Assembly: GCA_001916715.1 (NCBI GenBank)
Contig: MNSZ01000050.1
Span: forward strand, 22,941-74,448
Direction: 5' to 3'
From: Firmicutes bacterium CAG:24053_14
GTDB taxonomy: Bacteria; Bacillota; Clostridia; Oscillospirales; Oscillospiraceae
DNA: 51,508 bases
The stretch's first letter is position 1. Each line of letters begins with the position of its first letter. Below the pieces are notes generated by a model. The model was not told where the DNA came from, did not search any database, and saw nothing but the letters and a program-made list of their open reading frames with translations. Both the position numbers and the translations under genes were made by a program. Below are positions 6,848 to 14,815 of the stretch, piece by piece.

Positions 6848-9268
6848 ATGAAGAAAAGATCACTGAGCCTGCTTCTGGCTCTTTTAATGGTGCTGAGCCT
6901 CGTTATGCCCGGCACTGCCGCGTTTGCCGACACCGTGTCCGCAGAGACACCGGCAGATGCGTCGTACACCGAGCTCAAGTGGGCAAATAAGCTTGGCACG
7001 GACTGGATGAACGCTCCCAGCGTTCCGACTGTTGCCGACGACGGCGTTATCGTCATGGTCGGAACGACCATAAATAAGCTCAGCTTTGAAAACGGCGAGA
7101 TCGTTGCAAGCGGAAAGATGAGCTCCTCTCCCAGCTACGGCTATACTCCTGCCGTCGTTACCGGCGACGAGATAATCGCGCCGCTCGGCAAGGGTACGCT
7201 CGAAGCCTTCGACGCAAAAACGCTTGAGAGTAAGTGGAGCGTTAGCGACGAGCTGGCCGGTCAGGCTCTTTCACCCATTCTCTGCGCCGACGGCAAGGCA
7301 TACACCGGCTTCTGGAACGGTGAGGCAAAGGACGCAAACTTCGTCTGCGTCGATACCGCAACCGGAAAGCTCATGTGGAGCTACACCGTTAAGGGCGGCT
7401 TCTACTGGGCAGGCGCAGCCGAGGTCGGAAGCTATGTCGTGGTAGCCACCGACGACGGCGAAAACAGAACCAAGGGCACAAGCTCACTGCTCGTGTTCAA
7501 AAAAACCTATGCGGAAAACGAGGAGGTTAAGCCCGTTTCCTCCGTCGAGCTTGCAGGCTGCGGCGATGCGCGCAGCAGCATCACCGTTGACGGCGGCAAG
7601 GTGTATTTCACCACCAAGGGCGGCTATCTGTGCAGTGCGTCGGTAAGTGCCGAAAGCGGCGCGATCAGCGACCTTAAAACCGTTTCGTTCAACGCTCAGA
7701 GCACGTCTACTCCCGTTGTATTTGGCAACTATGTCTACTTCGGCGCGGGCAGCGGCATATCCGACAGCGGCTCCACGGGCAGCTTCGTCATTGCCGATAA
7801 GAACACCCTTGAGGTCGTAAACCACGTTGACATGCTCGGCTATCCCCAGTGCGAGATGCTCCTGTCAACGGCATATCTCAAGAGCACCGGCTATCTGTAT
7901 TTCTACAGCACCTACAATATGAATCCCGGCGGCGTTTCGCTCATTAAGGTCAAGGCCGACGATGTCAGCAAGACCGAGCTTACAGAGCTTTACGACGCAA
8001 AAGGCTATGAGCAGTACTGCGTTGCAAGCCTCGTTGCCGACGATAACGGCAACCTCTATTATAAAAACGACAGCGGCAATATCTTCTGCCTTTCTTCAAC
8101 CGTGAGCGCGGATGTGCTCGTCAGCATCGCCGACAAGGGCAGCGTTGAGCTTAGCTACGCTTCCGTGACCGCATACGATCGCAATAATGACGGCTCGATC
8201 GACATCGACGAGGTCATGTACGCCACGCACGAGCAGTATTATGAAGGCGGCGCAGCGGCCGGCTATGCATCCGCAACCGGCGACTACGGCGCATACATAA
8301 CCAAGCTCTGGGGCGACGAGAGCGGCAACTTCGGCTATTTTGTCGATGACAAGATGGCAATGGGCCTCGGCGACAAGGTCGGCAGGGGCCAGCACGTCTA
8401 TGCATACATAAATGCAAACTCCTATCCCAACAACGACGCATACTCCTATTTTGAAACACCGGCCTTCGATTGCGAGACCTATGCCGCAGCTTCCGTAAAG
8501 CTCATAGCTCAGAACGGCTATGACGAAAACTGGAGCCCGAAGTTTGAAGGCTATGATAAAGCTCAGCTCAAGGCATACACGGCCGATCTCAAGACCGAGG
8601 CAGAGGGCTTCAAGGCCGTATCCAAAGGAAACGGCGAGTACAGCATCAGCTTTGCAAAGGCAGGGGATTACTGCGTTGTCGCTACGGCAGAGAATAACGC
8701 AATAATTCCTGCCGTATGCAAGGTAAGCGTAAGGGCTGCAAATGGCTTTGCCGACGTGAAAGAAACGGACTATTACTACGAAGCGACCCTGTGGGGCAGC
8801 GCAAATAATATCGTGCGCGGCTTCAGTGCGGACGAGTTTGCGCCCAATGTGCCCTGCACCCGCGCGCAGATAGTAACCTTCCTTTACCGACTTGCCGGAA
8901 GTCCCGAGGTAAGCGGCAGCTGCAAGTTTGCGGACGTCACCGATAAGAATTATATCGATGCTATCACTTGGGCTGCCGAAGAGGGCGTAACAAAGGGTAC
9001 GACCGAAACCACGTTCTCTCCGAATGCGACCTGCACTCGCGCACAGGCAGTTACCTTCCTGCACCGCTATATGGACACTCCGAAGGCCGATCAGGCACAC
9101 GGCTTCACAGACGTCACCAACACCGGCGCATTCTATTACGATGCAGTCATGTGGGCTGCCGATAACGGCGTTACGCTTGGCTTTGACGACGGAAGCTTCC
9201 GTCCCGGCGCAGTGTGCACCCGTGCCGAGATCGTAACGTTTATCTACCGTGCGGCAGCATTGAAATGA
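6848..9268 (+). CDS. S-layer-anchored beta-propeller surface protein of the cobalamin-regulated operon
   Basis: An 806-residue secreted protein. A signal peptide ends near Ala27 (AAFA-DT). Residues about 40-430 contain repeated blade-like units such as FVCVDTATGKLMWSYTV and LGKGTLEAFDAKTLESKW, the pattern of PQQ-type beta-propellers. Near residue 444 there is an EF-hand-like calcium loop, DRNNDGSIDIDEV, followed by a region to about 625 with GGAAAGYAS and TKLWGDESGNFGYFVDD, a domain I associate with DUF4430-type surface proteins. Three S-layer homology repeats end the protein (about 631, 692 and 751 to the end), each with a CTRAQ/E-xVTF core, giving cell-wall attachment. TTGGAGG precedes the ATG. 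It overlaps the next gene by ATGA. Its position behind the B12 riboswitch suggests it binds or delivers corrinoids at the surface; this is inference. Confidence 0.8.
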   Translation: MKKRSLSLLLALLMVLSLVMPGTAAFADTVSAETPADASYTELKWANKLGTDWMNAPSVPTVADDGVIVMVGTTINKLSFENGEIVASGKMSSSPSYGYTPAVVTGDEIIAPLGKGTLEAFDAKTLESKWSVSDELAGQALSPILCADGKAYTGFWNGEAKDANFVCVDTATGKLMWSYTVKGGFYWAGAAEVGSYVVVATDDGENRTKGTSSLLVFKKTYAENEEVKPVSSVELAGCGDARSSITVDGGKVYFTTKGGYLCSASVSAESGAISDLKTVSFNAQSTSTPVVFGNYVYFGAGSGISDSGSTGSFVIADKNTLEVVNHVDMLGYPQCEMLLSTAYLKSTGYLYFYSTYNMNPGGVSLIKVKADDVSKTELTELYDAKGYEQYCVASLVADDNGNLYYKNDSGNIFCLSSTVSADVLVSIADKGSVELSYASVTAYDRNNDGSIDIDEVMYATHEQYYEGGAAAGYASATGDYGAYITKLWGDESGNFGYFVDDKMAMGLGDKVGRGQHVYAYINANSYPNNDAYSYFETPAFDCETYAAASVKLIAQNGYDENWSPKFEGYDKAQLKAYTADLKTEAEGFKAVSKGNGEYSISFAKAGDYCVVATAENNAIIPAVCKVSVRAANGFADVKETDYYYEATLWGSANNIVRGFSADEFAPNVPCTRAQIVTFLYRLAGSPEVSGSCKFADVTDKNYIDAITWAAEEGVTKGTTETTFSPNATCTRAQAVTFLHRYMDTPKADQAHGFTDVTNTGAFYYDAVMWAADNGVTLGFDDGSFRPGAVCTRAEIVTFIYRAAALK

Positions 9269-10317
9269 AAAAAAGATCAATTGCACTTATCCTTCTCGTT
9301 CTTATGATATGCAGCCTGCTTGCAGGCTGCATGAAGAACGCGGAAGCCGTAAACTTCGCCGGGGACATTGACCTCGGCGAAGACGGCGTTATAACAAAAG
9401 ATGTTTTTTCGCAGCTGCGTGACAGCGGCGAGATCGCTTCAATATGCGGAAAAAGCGGCGAGATAAGCTATAAATGGACGGTTCCCGGCACTGAGGTAAC
9501 GAATCCGCAGGATCTGTGCATGGCTGTGGCGATAACGGAAAAAACCGACGGCAGCGTTGAGATCACGCTAAAAAGCGACAAAAGCTTCGGCTTTCTGCCG
9601 ACGCTTTCGGTCACGCTCAAAAATAAATGGGATGCTATTTCCGCGAGCGTTTATGACGCAGACGGCAAAAAGCTGTGCGCTGCGTCCGTTACCGGCGGCG
9701 ATAAAACCACGCTGAGCTTCAAGATCAGCGCGGACGTTTTTTCGTACGTTATCCGCGCCGATGAGGTCGAGCCGACACCCGAACCGAGCAATACCGCAAA
9801 TCTCTCCGACGGAAGCCGAACCGAGAAGGACAAATACGGCACAGACCCCGTGCCTGCAGGCAAGCCCGAGCCGGTCGAGCCCGACAAATCGAATGTTGAT
9901 ACGACTAAAAAGCTGCACTGCACGATATCGATCGACTGCGCAACGATACTTAACAATCTCTCCGACCTTGACCCGGCAAAGCTTGATGTGCTTCCGACGG
10001 ACGGAGTTGTGCTCGGCGCCGTCACAGTTGAGTTTTCCGAGGGCGAGTCGGTGTTCGACGTTTTGCAGCGCGTCTGCCGAGAAAATAATATCCACCTTGA
10101 AGCAACGTTCACTCCGGGTTATAACAGCGCCTATGTCGAGGGCATACACAATCTGTATGAGTTTGACTGCGGCGAGCTTTCCGGGTGGATGTACAGCGTC
10201 AACGGATGGTTTCCAAACTACGGATGCAGCCGCTATGCGCTGCAGGACGGCGACGTGATCAGGTGGCGCTATACCTGCGACCTCGGCGCGGACGTCGGCG
10301 GAAGCATGGTGGCCTGA
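9265..10317 (+). CDS. DUF4430 lipoprotein (transcobalamin-like domain), likely corrinoid-binding
   Basis: A 350-residue lipoprotein with lipobox SLLAGC (Cys22). A beta-rich N-terminal half is followed by a Pro/Glu/Asp/Ser linker (about 168-205) and a C-terminal DUF4430 domain (about 250-345) with SEGESVFDVLQRVC, YNSAYVEGIHNLYEFDCG, SGWMYSVNGWFPNYG and LQDGDVIRWRYT. DUF4430 is structurally related to the beta domain of vertebrate transcobalamin and intrinsic factor, and such genes are often under cobalamin riboswitches (established knowledge, from memory). The ATG overlaps the stop codon of the surface protein (ATGA), and ecfT starts two bases after its stop. Expected role: substrate capture on the outer face of the membrane next to the ECF transporter. 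Ligand binding is inferred from domain and context. Confidence 0.8.
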   Translation: MKKRSIALILLVLMICSLLAGCMKNAEAVNFAGDIDLGEDGVITKDVFSQLRDSGEIASICGKSGEISYKWTVPGTEVTNPQDLCMAVAITEKTDGSVEITLKSDKSFGFLPTLSVTLKNKWDAISASVYDADGKKLCAASVTGGDKTTLSFKISADVFSYVIRADEVEPTPEPSNTANLSDGSRTEKDKYGTDPVPAGKPEPVEPDKSNVDTTKKLHCTISIDCATILNNLSDLDPAKLDVLPTDGVVLGAVTVEFSEGESVFDVLQRVCRENNIHLEATFTPGYNSAYVEGIHNLYEFDCGELSGWMYSVNGWFPNYGCSRYALQDGDVIRWRYTCDLGADVGGSMVA

Positions 10318-10319
10318 GC

Positions 10320-11210
10320 ATGAACGACGCATTTTCGCATCTCCACCCGGCGGCAAGCTTTGTCTTTTTCGCCGCCGTGATCACACTGACGATGCTTTAC
10401 ATGCATCCGGTGCTGCTTATAATAAGCCTTACTGCCGCGGCAGGCTATGTCTGCATTCTCAAAGGCGCGCGGCATTTTGGAAAAACGCTTATCTATCTTG
10501 TGCCGTTTCTCCTTTTCATGTCGGCGCTCAATGCGCTTTTTAATCACGCCGGAGTAACGCCGCTTTTTTATCTTTCAAACGGCAACGCCGTAACGAAAGA
10601 GTCTCTGACCTTCGGCTTTTACGCCTCGGTGATGTTCAGCGCGGTGATACTGTGGTTTGAGTGCTTTAACGTTGTTATGACGTCGGATAAGCTCCTGTGC
10701 CTGTTCGGCAGACTCAGCCCGTCGGTTTCGCTGCTGCTGTCAATGGCGCTGCGGTTCGTGCCGAAGTTCGGACGAAAAATACGCAGCATCGATGCTGCCC
10801 GTGCGCAGATAGGGCAGGGCAGCGCTCAGGGCGGATTTATCCGCCGCGTAAAAAACAGCATGAAGGTTTTGTCGGTCACGCTGACATGGGCGCTTGAAAG
10901 CTCGCTTACCGCGGCAAACTCAATGAAAAGCCGCGGCTACGGCGCTGCCCGGCGCACGAGCTTTTCGCTGTACAGATTCACGGCGCGCGACGCTGTGACG
11001 ATGGTTTTGTGCGCTTTCGCCGTCGGTGTGACGGCAGCGTGCGTCGTCAGCGGCGGCATATACGCGCGCTATTTCCCGTCGGTAATAATAAGTGGCTTCG
11101 GCGGCATACCGGCGCTCGGTATGGCGGCGTTTGCGCTTCTGTGCTTTTTGCCGCAGCTTTTTGATGCAAAGGAGGCCCTGGTATGGCGGCGTTTGAGATC
11201 CGCGATCTGA
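10320..11210 (+). CDS. ecfT: ECF transporter transmembrane coupling component EcfT
   Basis: A 296-residue membrane protein of the CbiQ/EcfT family, which transmits ATPase movements to the substrate-binding S component. N-terminal helices are clear (FVFFAAVITLTMLY, LIIISL-type stretch, LIYLVPFLLFM). The cytoplasmic coupling region shows MALRFVPKFGRKIRSIDAAR (about 145-160) and NSMKSRGYG (about 200), corresponding to the two Ala/Ser-Arg-Gly coupling motifs. The start is the ATG at 10320, two bases after the lipoprotein stop. The ATPase gene begins within its last 28 bases. It belongs to the five-gene cobalamin-regulated operon, so it is probably dedicated to one S component rather than the shared housekeeping EcfT. 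Confidence 0.85.
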   Translation: MNDAFSHLHPAASFVFFAAVITLTMLYMHPVLLIISLTAAAGYVCILKGARHFGKTLIYLVPFLLFMSALNALFNHAGVTPLFYLSNGNAVTKESLTFGFYASVMFSAVILWFECFNVVMTSDKLLCLFGRLSPSVSLLLSMALRFVPKFGRKIRSIDAARAQIGQGSAQGGFIRRVKNSMKVLSVTLTWALESSLTAANSMKSRGYGAARRTSFSLYRFTARDAVTMVLCAFAVGVTAACVVSGGIYARYFPSVIISGFGGIPALGMAAFALLCFLPQLFDAKEALVWRRLRSAI

Positions 11211-12766
11211 GCTTTACATATCCAAACGAGAATAAGCCTGCGCTCGACAATATAACGCTGTCGATACCCGAGGGCAGGATCACGCTTATCTGCGGAGCCA
11301 GCGGCAGCGGAAAGAGTACGCTCCTGCGCAGGCTCAAGACATGCCTTGCCGACCATGGCAAGGCCGAGGGCGAGGTGCTGTTTTTCGGCAAAGCGCTCGA
11401 CGCTGTCGGCCAGGCCGAGCAGGCGCGGAGAATAGGCTTTGTCTTTCAGCACCCGGATGATCAGATAGTCACCGACAAGGTGTTCCACGAGCTTGCCTTC
11501 GGCCCCGAAAGTCTCGGCTGGGATCAGGCAAGAATGCGCCTTGCGGTTGCCGAAATGGCAAGCTATTTCGGATTGGACGAGCTGTTTGAAAAAAACGTCG
11601 CGGAGCTATCCGGAGGTCAGAAGCAGCTGATAAACCTTGCGTCCGCTGCCGTGCTGCGGCCGGATGTGCTCATCCTCGATGAGCCGACAAGTCAGCTCGA
11701 CCCCATTGCGGCGGCCGATTTTCTCGGCACTCTGCGCAAAATGAGCGAGGATCTCGGCCTGACCGTTATTTTGACCGAGCATCGCCTTGAGGAAGCGCTG
11801 CCGATGGCGGACATGCTCGCCGTGCTCGACGAGGGACGGCTCATAGCCTTCGGCGAACCGAAAAAAACGGTAATGCAGGTGAAAAACAGCGCTGTTTTCG
11901 AGTCTATGCCGGCTGCTGTGCAGATATTTGCGGCCGTTGACGGCGAGGGCGACGCACCGCTCACCGTGAGCGATGCAAGGGCGTTTATCGCATCGCGCAC
12001 GCACGCTTCCGTAAAAGCGGCTCAGCCGTCTGCCGAGCCTAACCCGGAGTTGGCGGCGGAGCTGAAAAATTGCTGGTTCAGATATGAAAAAAACGCACCG
12101 GATATTCTGCGCGGACTTAGCCTCACACTTAATAAGGGCGAAATTTTCGCGCTCCTCGGCGGCAACGGCTCGGGCAAAAGTACAACTGCCGGTCTGCTGT
12201 CGGGAAGGCTAAAACCATATCGCGGCAAGGTAAAGACCTATGGTGCGCGTGTGGCGGCGCTGCCGCAGGATCCGCGCGAGCTTTTCGTTAAGGACACGGT
12301 GCTCGACGAGCTAAAAGAGCTTGATCCGGAAGAGGCGCTGCTTTTGCATATCACGGAGCTTTTGGAGCTTGAAGGCGTGCTTTCGCGCCACCCGTTTGAT
12401 ATATCCGGCGGCGAGCAGCAGCGCCTTGCACTCGGAAAAGTGCTGCTTACCGCACCCGACGTGCTGCTTCTTGACGAGCCGACAAAGGGAATGGACGGTG
12501 AGTTTAAGCGCCGCTTCGGCGAGCTTCTGTCCCGTCTGAAGGCCGAGGGCAAAACCATATTCCTCGTAAGCCACGACATCGAGTTCTGCGCGCAATGCGC
12601 CGATCGCTGCGCCCTGCTGTTTCGCGGTGAAATTGTCTGCCGGAGCGCACCGCGCAAGTTTTTCTCCGGCAATTTCTTTTACACTACGGCGGCTGCCAGG
12701 CTCAGCCGCGGCATGATTGAAAACGCGGTCCTCACCGGGGAGGTGATCGAATGCCTCAGACAGTGA
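11183..12766 (+). CDS. ecfA: ECF transporter ATPase, two ABC domains fused
   Basis: A 527-residue protein holding both energy-coupling ATPases in one chain. Domain 1: Walker A GASGSGKST (38-46), Q-loop FVFQHPDDQIVTD, signature LSGGQKQ (about 142-148), Walker B VLILDEPTSQLDP, switch His in TVILTEHRLEEAL. Domain 2: Walker A GGNGSGKST (about 326-334), ALPQDPRELFVKDTV, signature ISGGEQQRLALGK (about 407), Walker B VLLLDEPTKGMD, and FLVSHDIEF. The linker near 245-285 is Ala/Pro-rich. Most Bacillota have separate EcfA1 and EcfA2; a fused form is typical of dedicated group I-like ECF systems. Translation starts behind AAGGAGG inside ecfT, and the S-component gene overlaps its end by 16 bases. Both active sites look intact. 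Confidence 0.92.
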   Translation: MAAFEIRDLSFTYPNENKPALDNITLSIPEGRITLICGASGSGKSTLLRRLKTCLADHGKAEGEVLFFGKALDAVGQAEQARRIGFVFQHPDDQIVTDKVFHELAFGPESLGWDQARMRLAVAEMASYFGLDELFEKNVAELSGGQKQLINLASAAVLRPDVLILDEPTSQLDPIAAADFLGTLRKMSEDLGLTVILTEHRLEEALPMADMLAVLDEGRLIAFGEPKKTVMQVKNSAVFESMPAAVQIFAAVDGEGDAPLTVSDARAFIASRTHASVKAAQPSAEPNPELAAELKNCWFRYEKNAPDILRGLSLTLNKGEIFALLGGNGSGKSTTAGLLSGRLKPYRGKVKTYGARVAALPQDPRELFVKDTVLDELKELDPEEALLLHITELLELEGVLSRHPFDISGGEQQRLALGKVLLTAPDVLLLDEPTKGMDGEFKRRFGELLSRLKAEGKTIFLVSHDIEFCAQCADRCALLFRGEIVCRSAPRKFFSGNFFYTTAAARLSRGMIENAVLTGEVIECLRQ

Positions 12767-13452
12767 AAAAAAGCCGCGTGACCGTGACGCTTGCGGTGAT
12801 CGTGCTTTCGGCCGCCGCAATCGCGGTCGAAACATGGCTGTGGAGCAGCCGAAAATACTACCTAACGTCGGTTATCATCATACTGCTTGCAATGCTGCCG
12901 TTTTTTGCCCGGTTTGAAGTACGCAGGCCGCAGGTGCGTGAGATAGTGCTGCTTGCGGTCATGACGGCGTTTGCTGTGGCAGGAAGAGTGGCTTTCTATT
13001 GGGCGCCGCAGTTTAAGCCCGTGTGCGCCATTGTCATACTCACGGCCGTTGCGTTCAATGCCGAGGCCGGATTTATCACCGGCGCCGCGGCAGGGCTTAT
13101 ATCAAATATGTTTTTCGGCCAGGGGCCGTGGACGCCGTGGCAGATGTTCGGCTTCGGGCTCGTCGGCTTTTTTGCCGGAATTTTGTTCCGCGACAGGGAA
13201 GTGAAAACGGCTCCGATGCTGGTATACGGTTTCTTCTCCGTGCTTATTATCTACGGTGTTTTGCTTGACACAGGCTCGCTTCTTATGTACTCGCAGGAGA
13301 TGAGCTGGAAGGCGCTGCTTGCAATGTATGCCTCCGGATTTACGTTCAATCTTATCCATGCATCGGGAACCGTTGTGTTCCTGCTTTTGCTGCAAAAGCC
13401 CGTGCTTTCCAAACTCAGGCGCATTAAAATTAAATACGGAATGCTTCAATAG
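12751..13452 (+). CDS. ECF transporter substrate-binding S component, probably cobalamin/corrinoid
   Basis: A 233-residue integral membrane protein with about six or seven helices. The family pattern is seen in VREIVLLAVMTAFAVAGR, FKPVCAIVILTAVAFNAEAG, a GAAAGLISN segment, FFGQGPWTPWQMFGFG and LVGFFAGILF. These match the CbrT-like/ECF S-component group that sits with cobalamin-riboswitch genes (family knowledge; assignment by pattern). S components bind the vitamin outside and topple in the membrane when EcfT/EcfA hydrolyse ATP. GGGGAGG lies upstream of the ATG. It is the last gene of the operon, followed by a hairpin terminator. Substrate identity is inferred from the upstream riboswitch and the DUF4430 gene. 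Confidence 0.8.
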   Translation: MPQTVKKSRVTVTLAVIVLSAAAIAVETWLWSSRKYYLTSVIIILLAMLPFFARFEVRRPQVREIVLLAVMTAFAVAGRVAFYWAPQFKPVCAIVILTAVAFNAEAGFITGAAAGLISNMFFGQGPWTPWQMFGFGLVGFFAGILFRDREVKTAPMLVYGFFSVLIIYGVLLDTGSLLMYSQEMSWKALLAMYASGFTFNLIHASGTVVFLLLLQKPVLSKLRRIKIKYGMLQ

Positions 13453-13465
13453 TGCATTCGACGAT

Positions 13466-13505
13466 AAAATGTGCAGATACAGACAAAACTGTGTCTGCAC
13501 ATTTT
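13466..13505 (+). terminator. Terminator of the cobalamin-regulated ECF operon
   Basis: A 17-bp hairpin, AAAATGTGCAGATACAG with CTGTGTCTGCACATTTT around a six-base loop, lies 13 bases after the last stop codon. The T run is short but contained in the right arm. Confidence 0.75.
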
Positions 13506-13705
13506 AAGCATCAAAATATCTGAAAGCATGCCAAAATTGCATTTTCGCGCTTGCCGATGCAAAATAGCAAACTGGAAGCAAAAAATGCACTGATTTCAGC
13601 TCAAAACTTTTAAGAAAATATTTCATTTGACTAAATCCACAAAAAATATGCAGAATTTTTGTGAATTATTAAGTACGATTATCTTGAAATTAACAAGCAG
13701 AATTG
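13506..13705. other. AT-rich spacer without genes
   Basis: About 200 bases between the ECF operon terminator and the next promoter. No open frame with a ribosome binding site, no tRNA and no recognisable riboswitch is visible; composition is AT-rich. Confidence 0.6.
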
Positions 13706-13734
13706 TTGACGGAAAAATTGCAGGATGCTACAAT
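13706..13734 (+). promoter_or_regulatory. Sigma-A promoter of the 2-oxoacid oxidoreductase operon
   Basis: TTGACG, exactly 17 bp, TACAAT; 45 bases upstream of the first start codon. Confidence 0.8.
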
Positions 13735-13779
13735 ATAAACAATTGAATGCGTTCATATATTGAACGGAGGTTACCGGCG

Positions 13780-14520
13780 ATGAAAAACGTTAAAGTCCTC
13801 ATCGGCAACTACGGCAGCGGCAAAAGCGAGCTTGCTTTGAACTTCGCAATGCAGGCCGCCGCACGCGGAGACAGGACAGAACTTATAGACCTTGATATGG
13901 TCAACACATATTTCAGACTTACCGAGCGCGGCAAGATGGTCGAGCAGAAGGAGATAAGGCTTGTCTCTCCTAACTATGCATGCTCCGGTATCGAAACGCT
14001 CTCGCTTCCGGCGGAGGTCGCTTCGGCATTCGTCCTTGAATGGGACACGGTAGTGTTCGACGTCGGCGGAGATGATGTCGGCGCAACGGCGCTCGGCAGA
14101 TATCATCAGGATTTCGTCGATCTTGAGCCGGGCTCGCTCGAGGTGCTCAACGTCGTCAATATCCGCAGACCGCTTTCCGGCACGGTAGAGAAGCTCATAA
14201 GACTTCAGGAGGGAATGCAGGCACATTCAAGACTCCAGATAACAGGCATGATCAACAACGCAAACCTTGCAACGGAAACAAGCGTCGAGGAGCTGCGCGA
14301 CGGATACAAGATGCTCAAGGAAGTCTCCGACAGGACGGGTATCCCCGTGGCATATACGACAGGCAAAAAGGATCTGCTTGAACAGTTCCTTTCCGAAGGG
14401 CACGATCCGAAGTATATCGGCAAGCCCATTCCCATAGATGTGTACATGCACCGTGATTGGGATTCGTATATTAAATACGGACTGCACACGGTCGATCCGC
14501 AGAAAAATTTCAAGCATTGA
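13780..14520 (+). CDS. P-loop ATP-binding protein linked to the 2-oxoacid oxidoreductase genes
   Basis: A 246-residue soluble P-loop NTPase. Walker A is GNYGSGKS (residues 9-16), a likely Walker B is WDTVVFDVGGDDVGA, and MKNVKVLIGNYG plus ELIDLDMVNTYF give a MinD/CobQ-like layout of strand, P-loop and a second strand ending in Asp. The exact reaction is unknown to me. I use the ATG at 13780 behind ACGGAGGT rather than an in-frame ATG eleven codons upstream that lacks a site. It precedes the ferredoxin-like subunit by 72 bases without an intervening terminator. I recall the same order, P-loop protein then four 2-oxoacid oxidoreductase genes, in other Clostridia, so a maturation or regulatory role for the complex is a reasonable but untested guess. 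Confidence 0.75.
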   Translation: MKNVKVLIGNYGSGKSELALNFAMQAAARGDRTELIDLDMVNTYFRLTERGKMVEQKEIRLVSPNYACSGIETLSLPAEVASAFVLEWDTVVFDVGGDDVGATALGRYHQDFVDLEPGSLEVLNVVNIRRPLSGTVEKLIRLQEGMQAHSRLQITGMINNANLATETSVEELRDGYKMLKEVSDRTGIPVAYTTGKKDLLEQFLSEGHDPKYIGKPIPIDVYMHRDWDSYIKYGLHTVDPQKNFKH

Positions 14521-14592
14521 TTTGCGCGACCCCGCTTTATGCGGATTTAAATAAATTAGCAAAAAGCAAAAATAAAGAAAAGAGGTAGCAAA

Positions 14593-14802
14593 ATGGTAAA
14601 GGTAACCATCAATGAGAACCTGTGCAAGGGCTGCGGTCTCTGTGCAAGAGCTTGCCCCAAGGGTTGCATTGAACTTTCCAAGGCAAAAATCAACGCAAAA
14701 GGCTATCACCCGGCAGAGGTTGTAAAACCTGAAGAGTGCATCGGCTGCGCATCCTGCGCACGCACTTGCCCCGACGTGGTAATCCACATCGAGAAGGATT
14801 AA
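14593..14802 (+). CDS. 2-oxoacid:ferredoxin oxidoreductase delta subunit (2[4Fe-4S] ferredoxin)
   Basis: A 69-residue ferredoxin-like protein with two four-cysteine motifs, CKGCGLCARACPKGC and CIGCASCARTCP, each holding one [4Fe-4S] cluster. It is the electron-transfer subunit of a 2-oxoacid:ferredoxin oxidoreductase (VorD/KorD type), passing electrons from the thiamine-pyrophosphate centre to soluble ferredoxin in the cytoplasm. GAGGTAGC precedes the ATG. It is 13 bases upstream of the alpha subunit gene. Codon use here and in the next three genes is biased towards a few C-ending codons, which suggests high expression. Confidence 0.92.
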   Translation: MVKVTINENLCKGCGLCARACPKGCIELSKAKINAKGYHPAEVVKPEECIGCASCARTCPDVVIHIEKD

Positions 14803-14815
14803 GGAGGAAATTATA

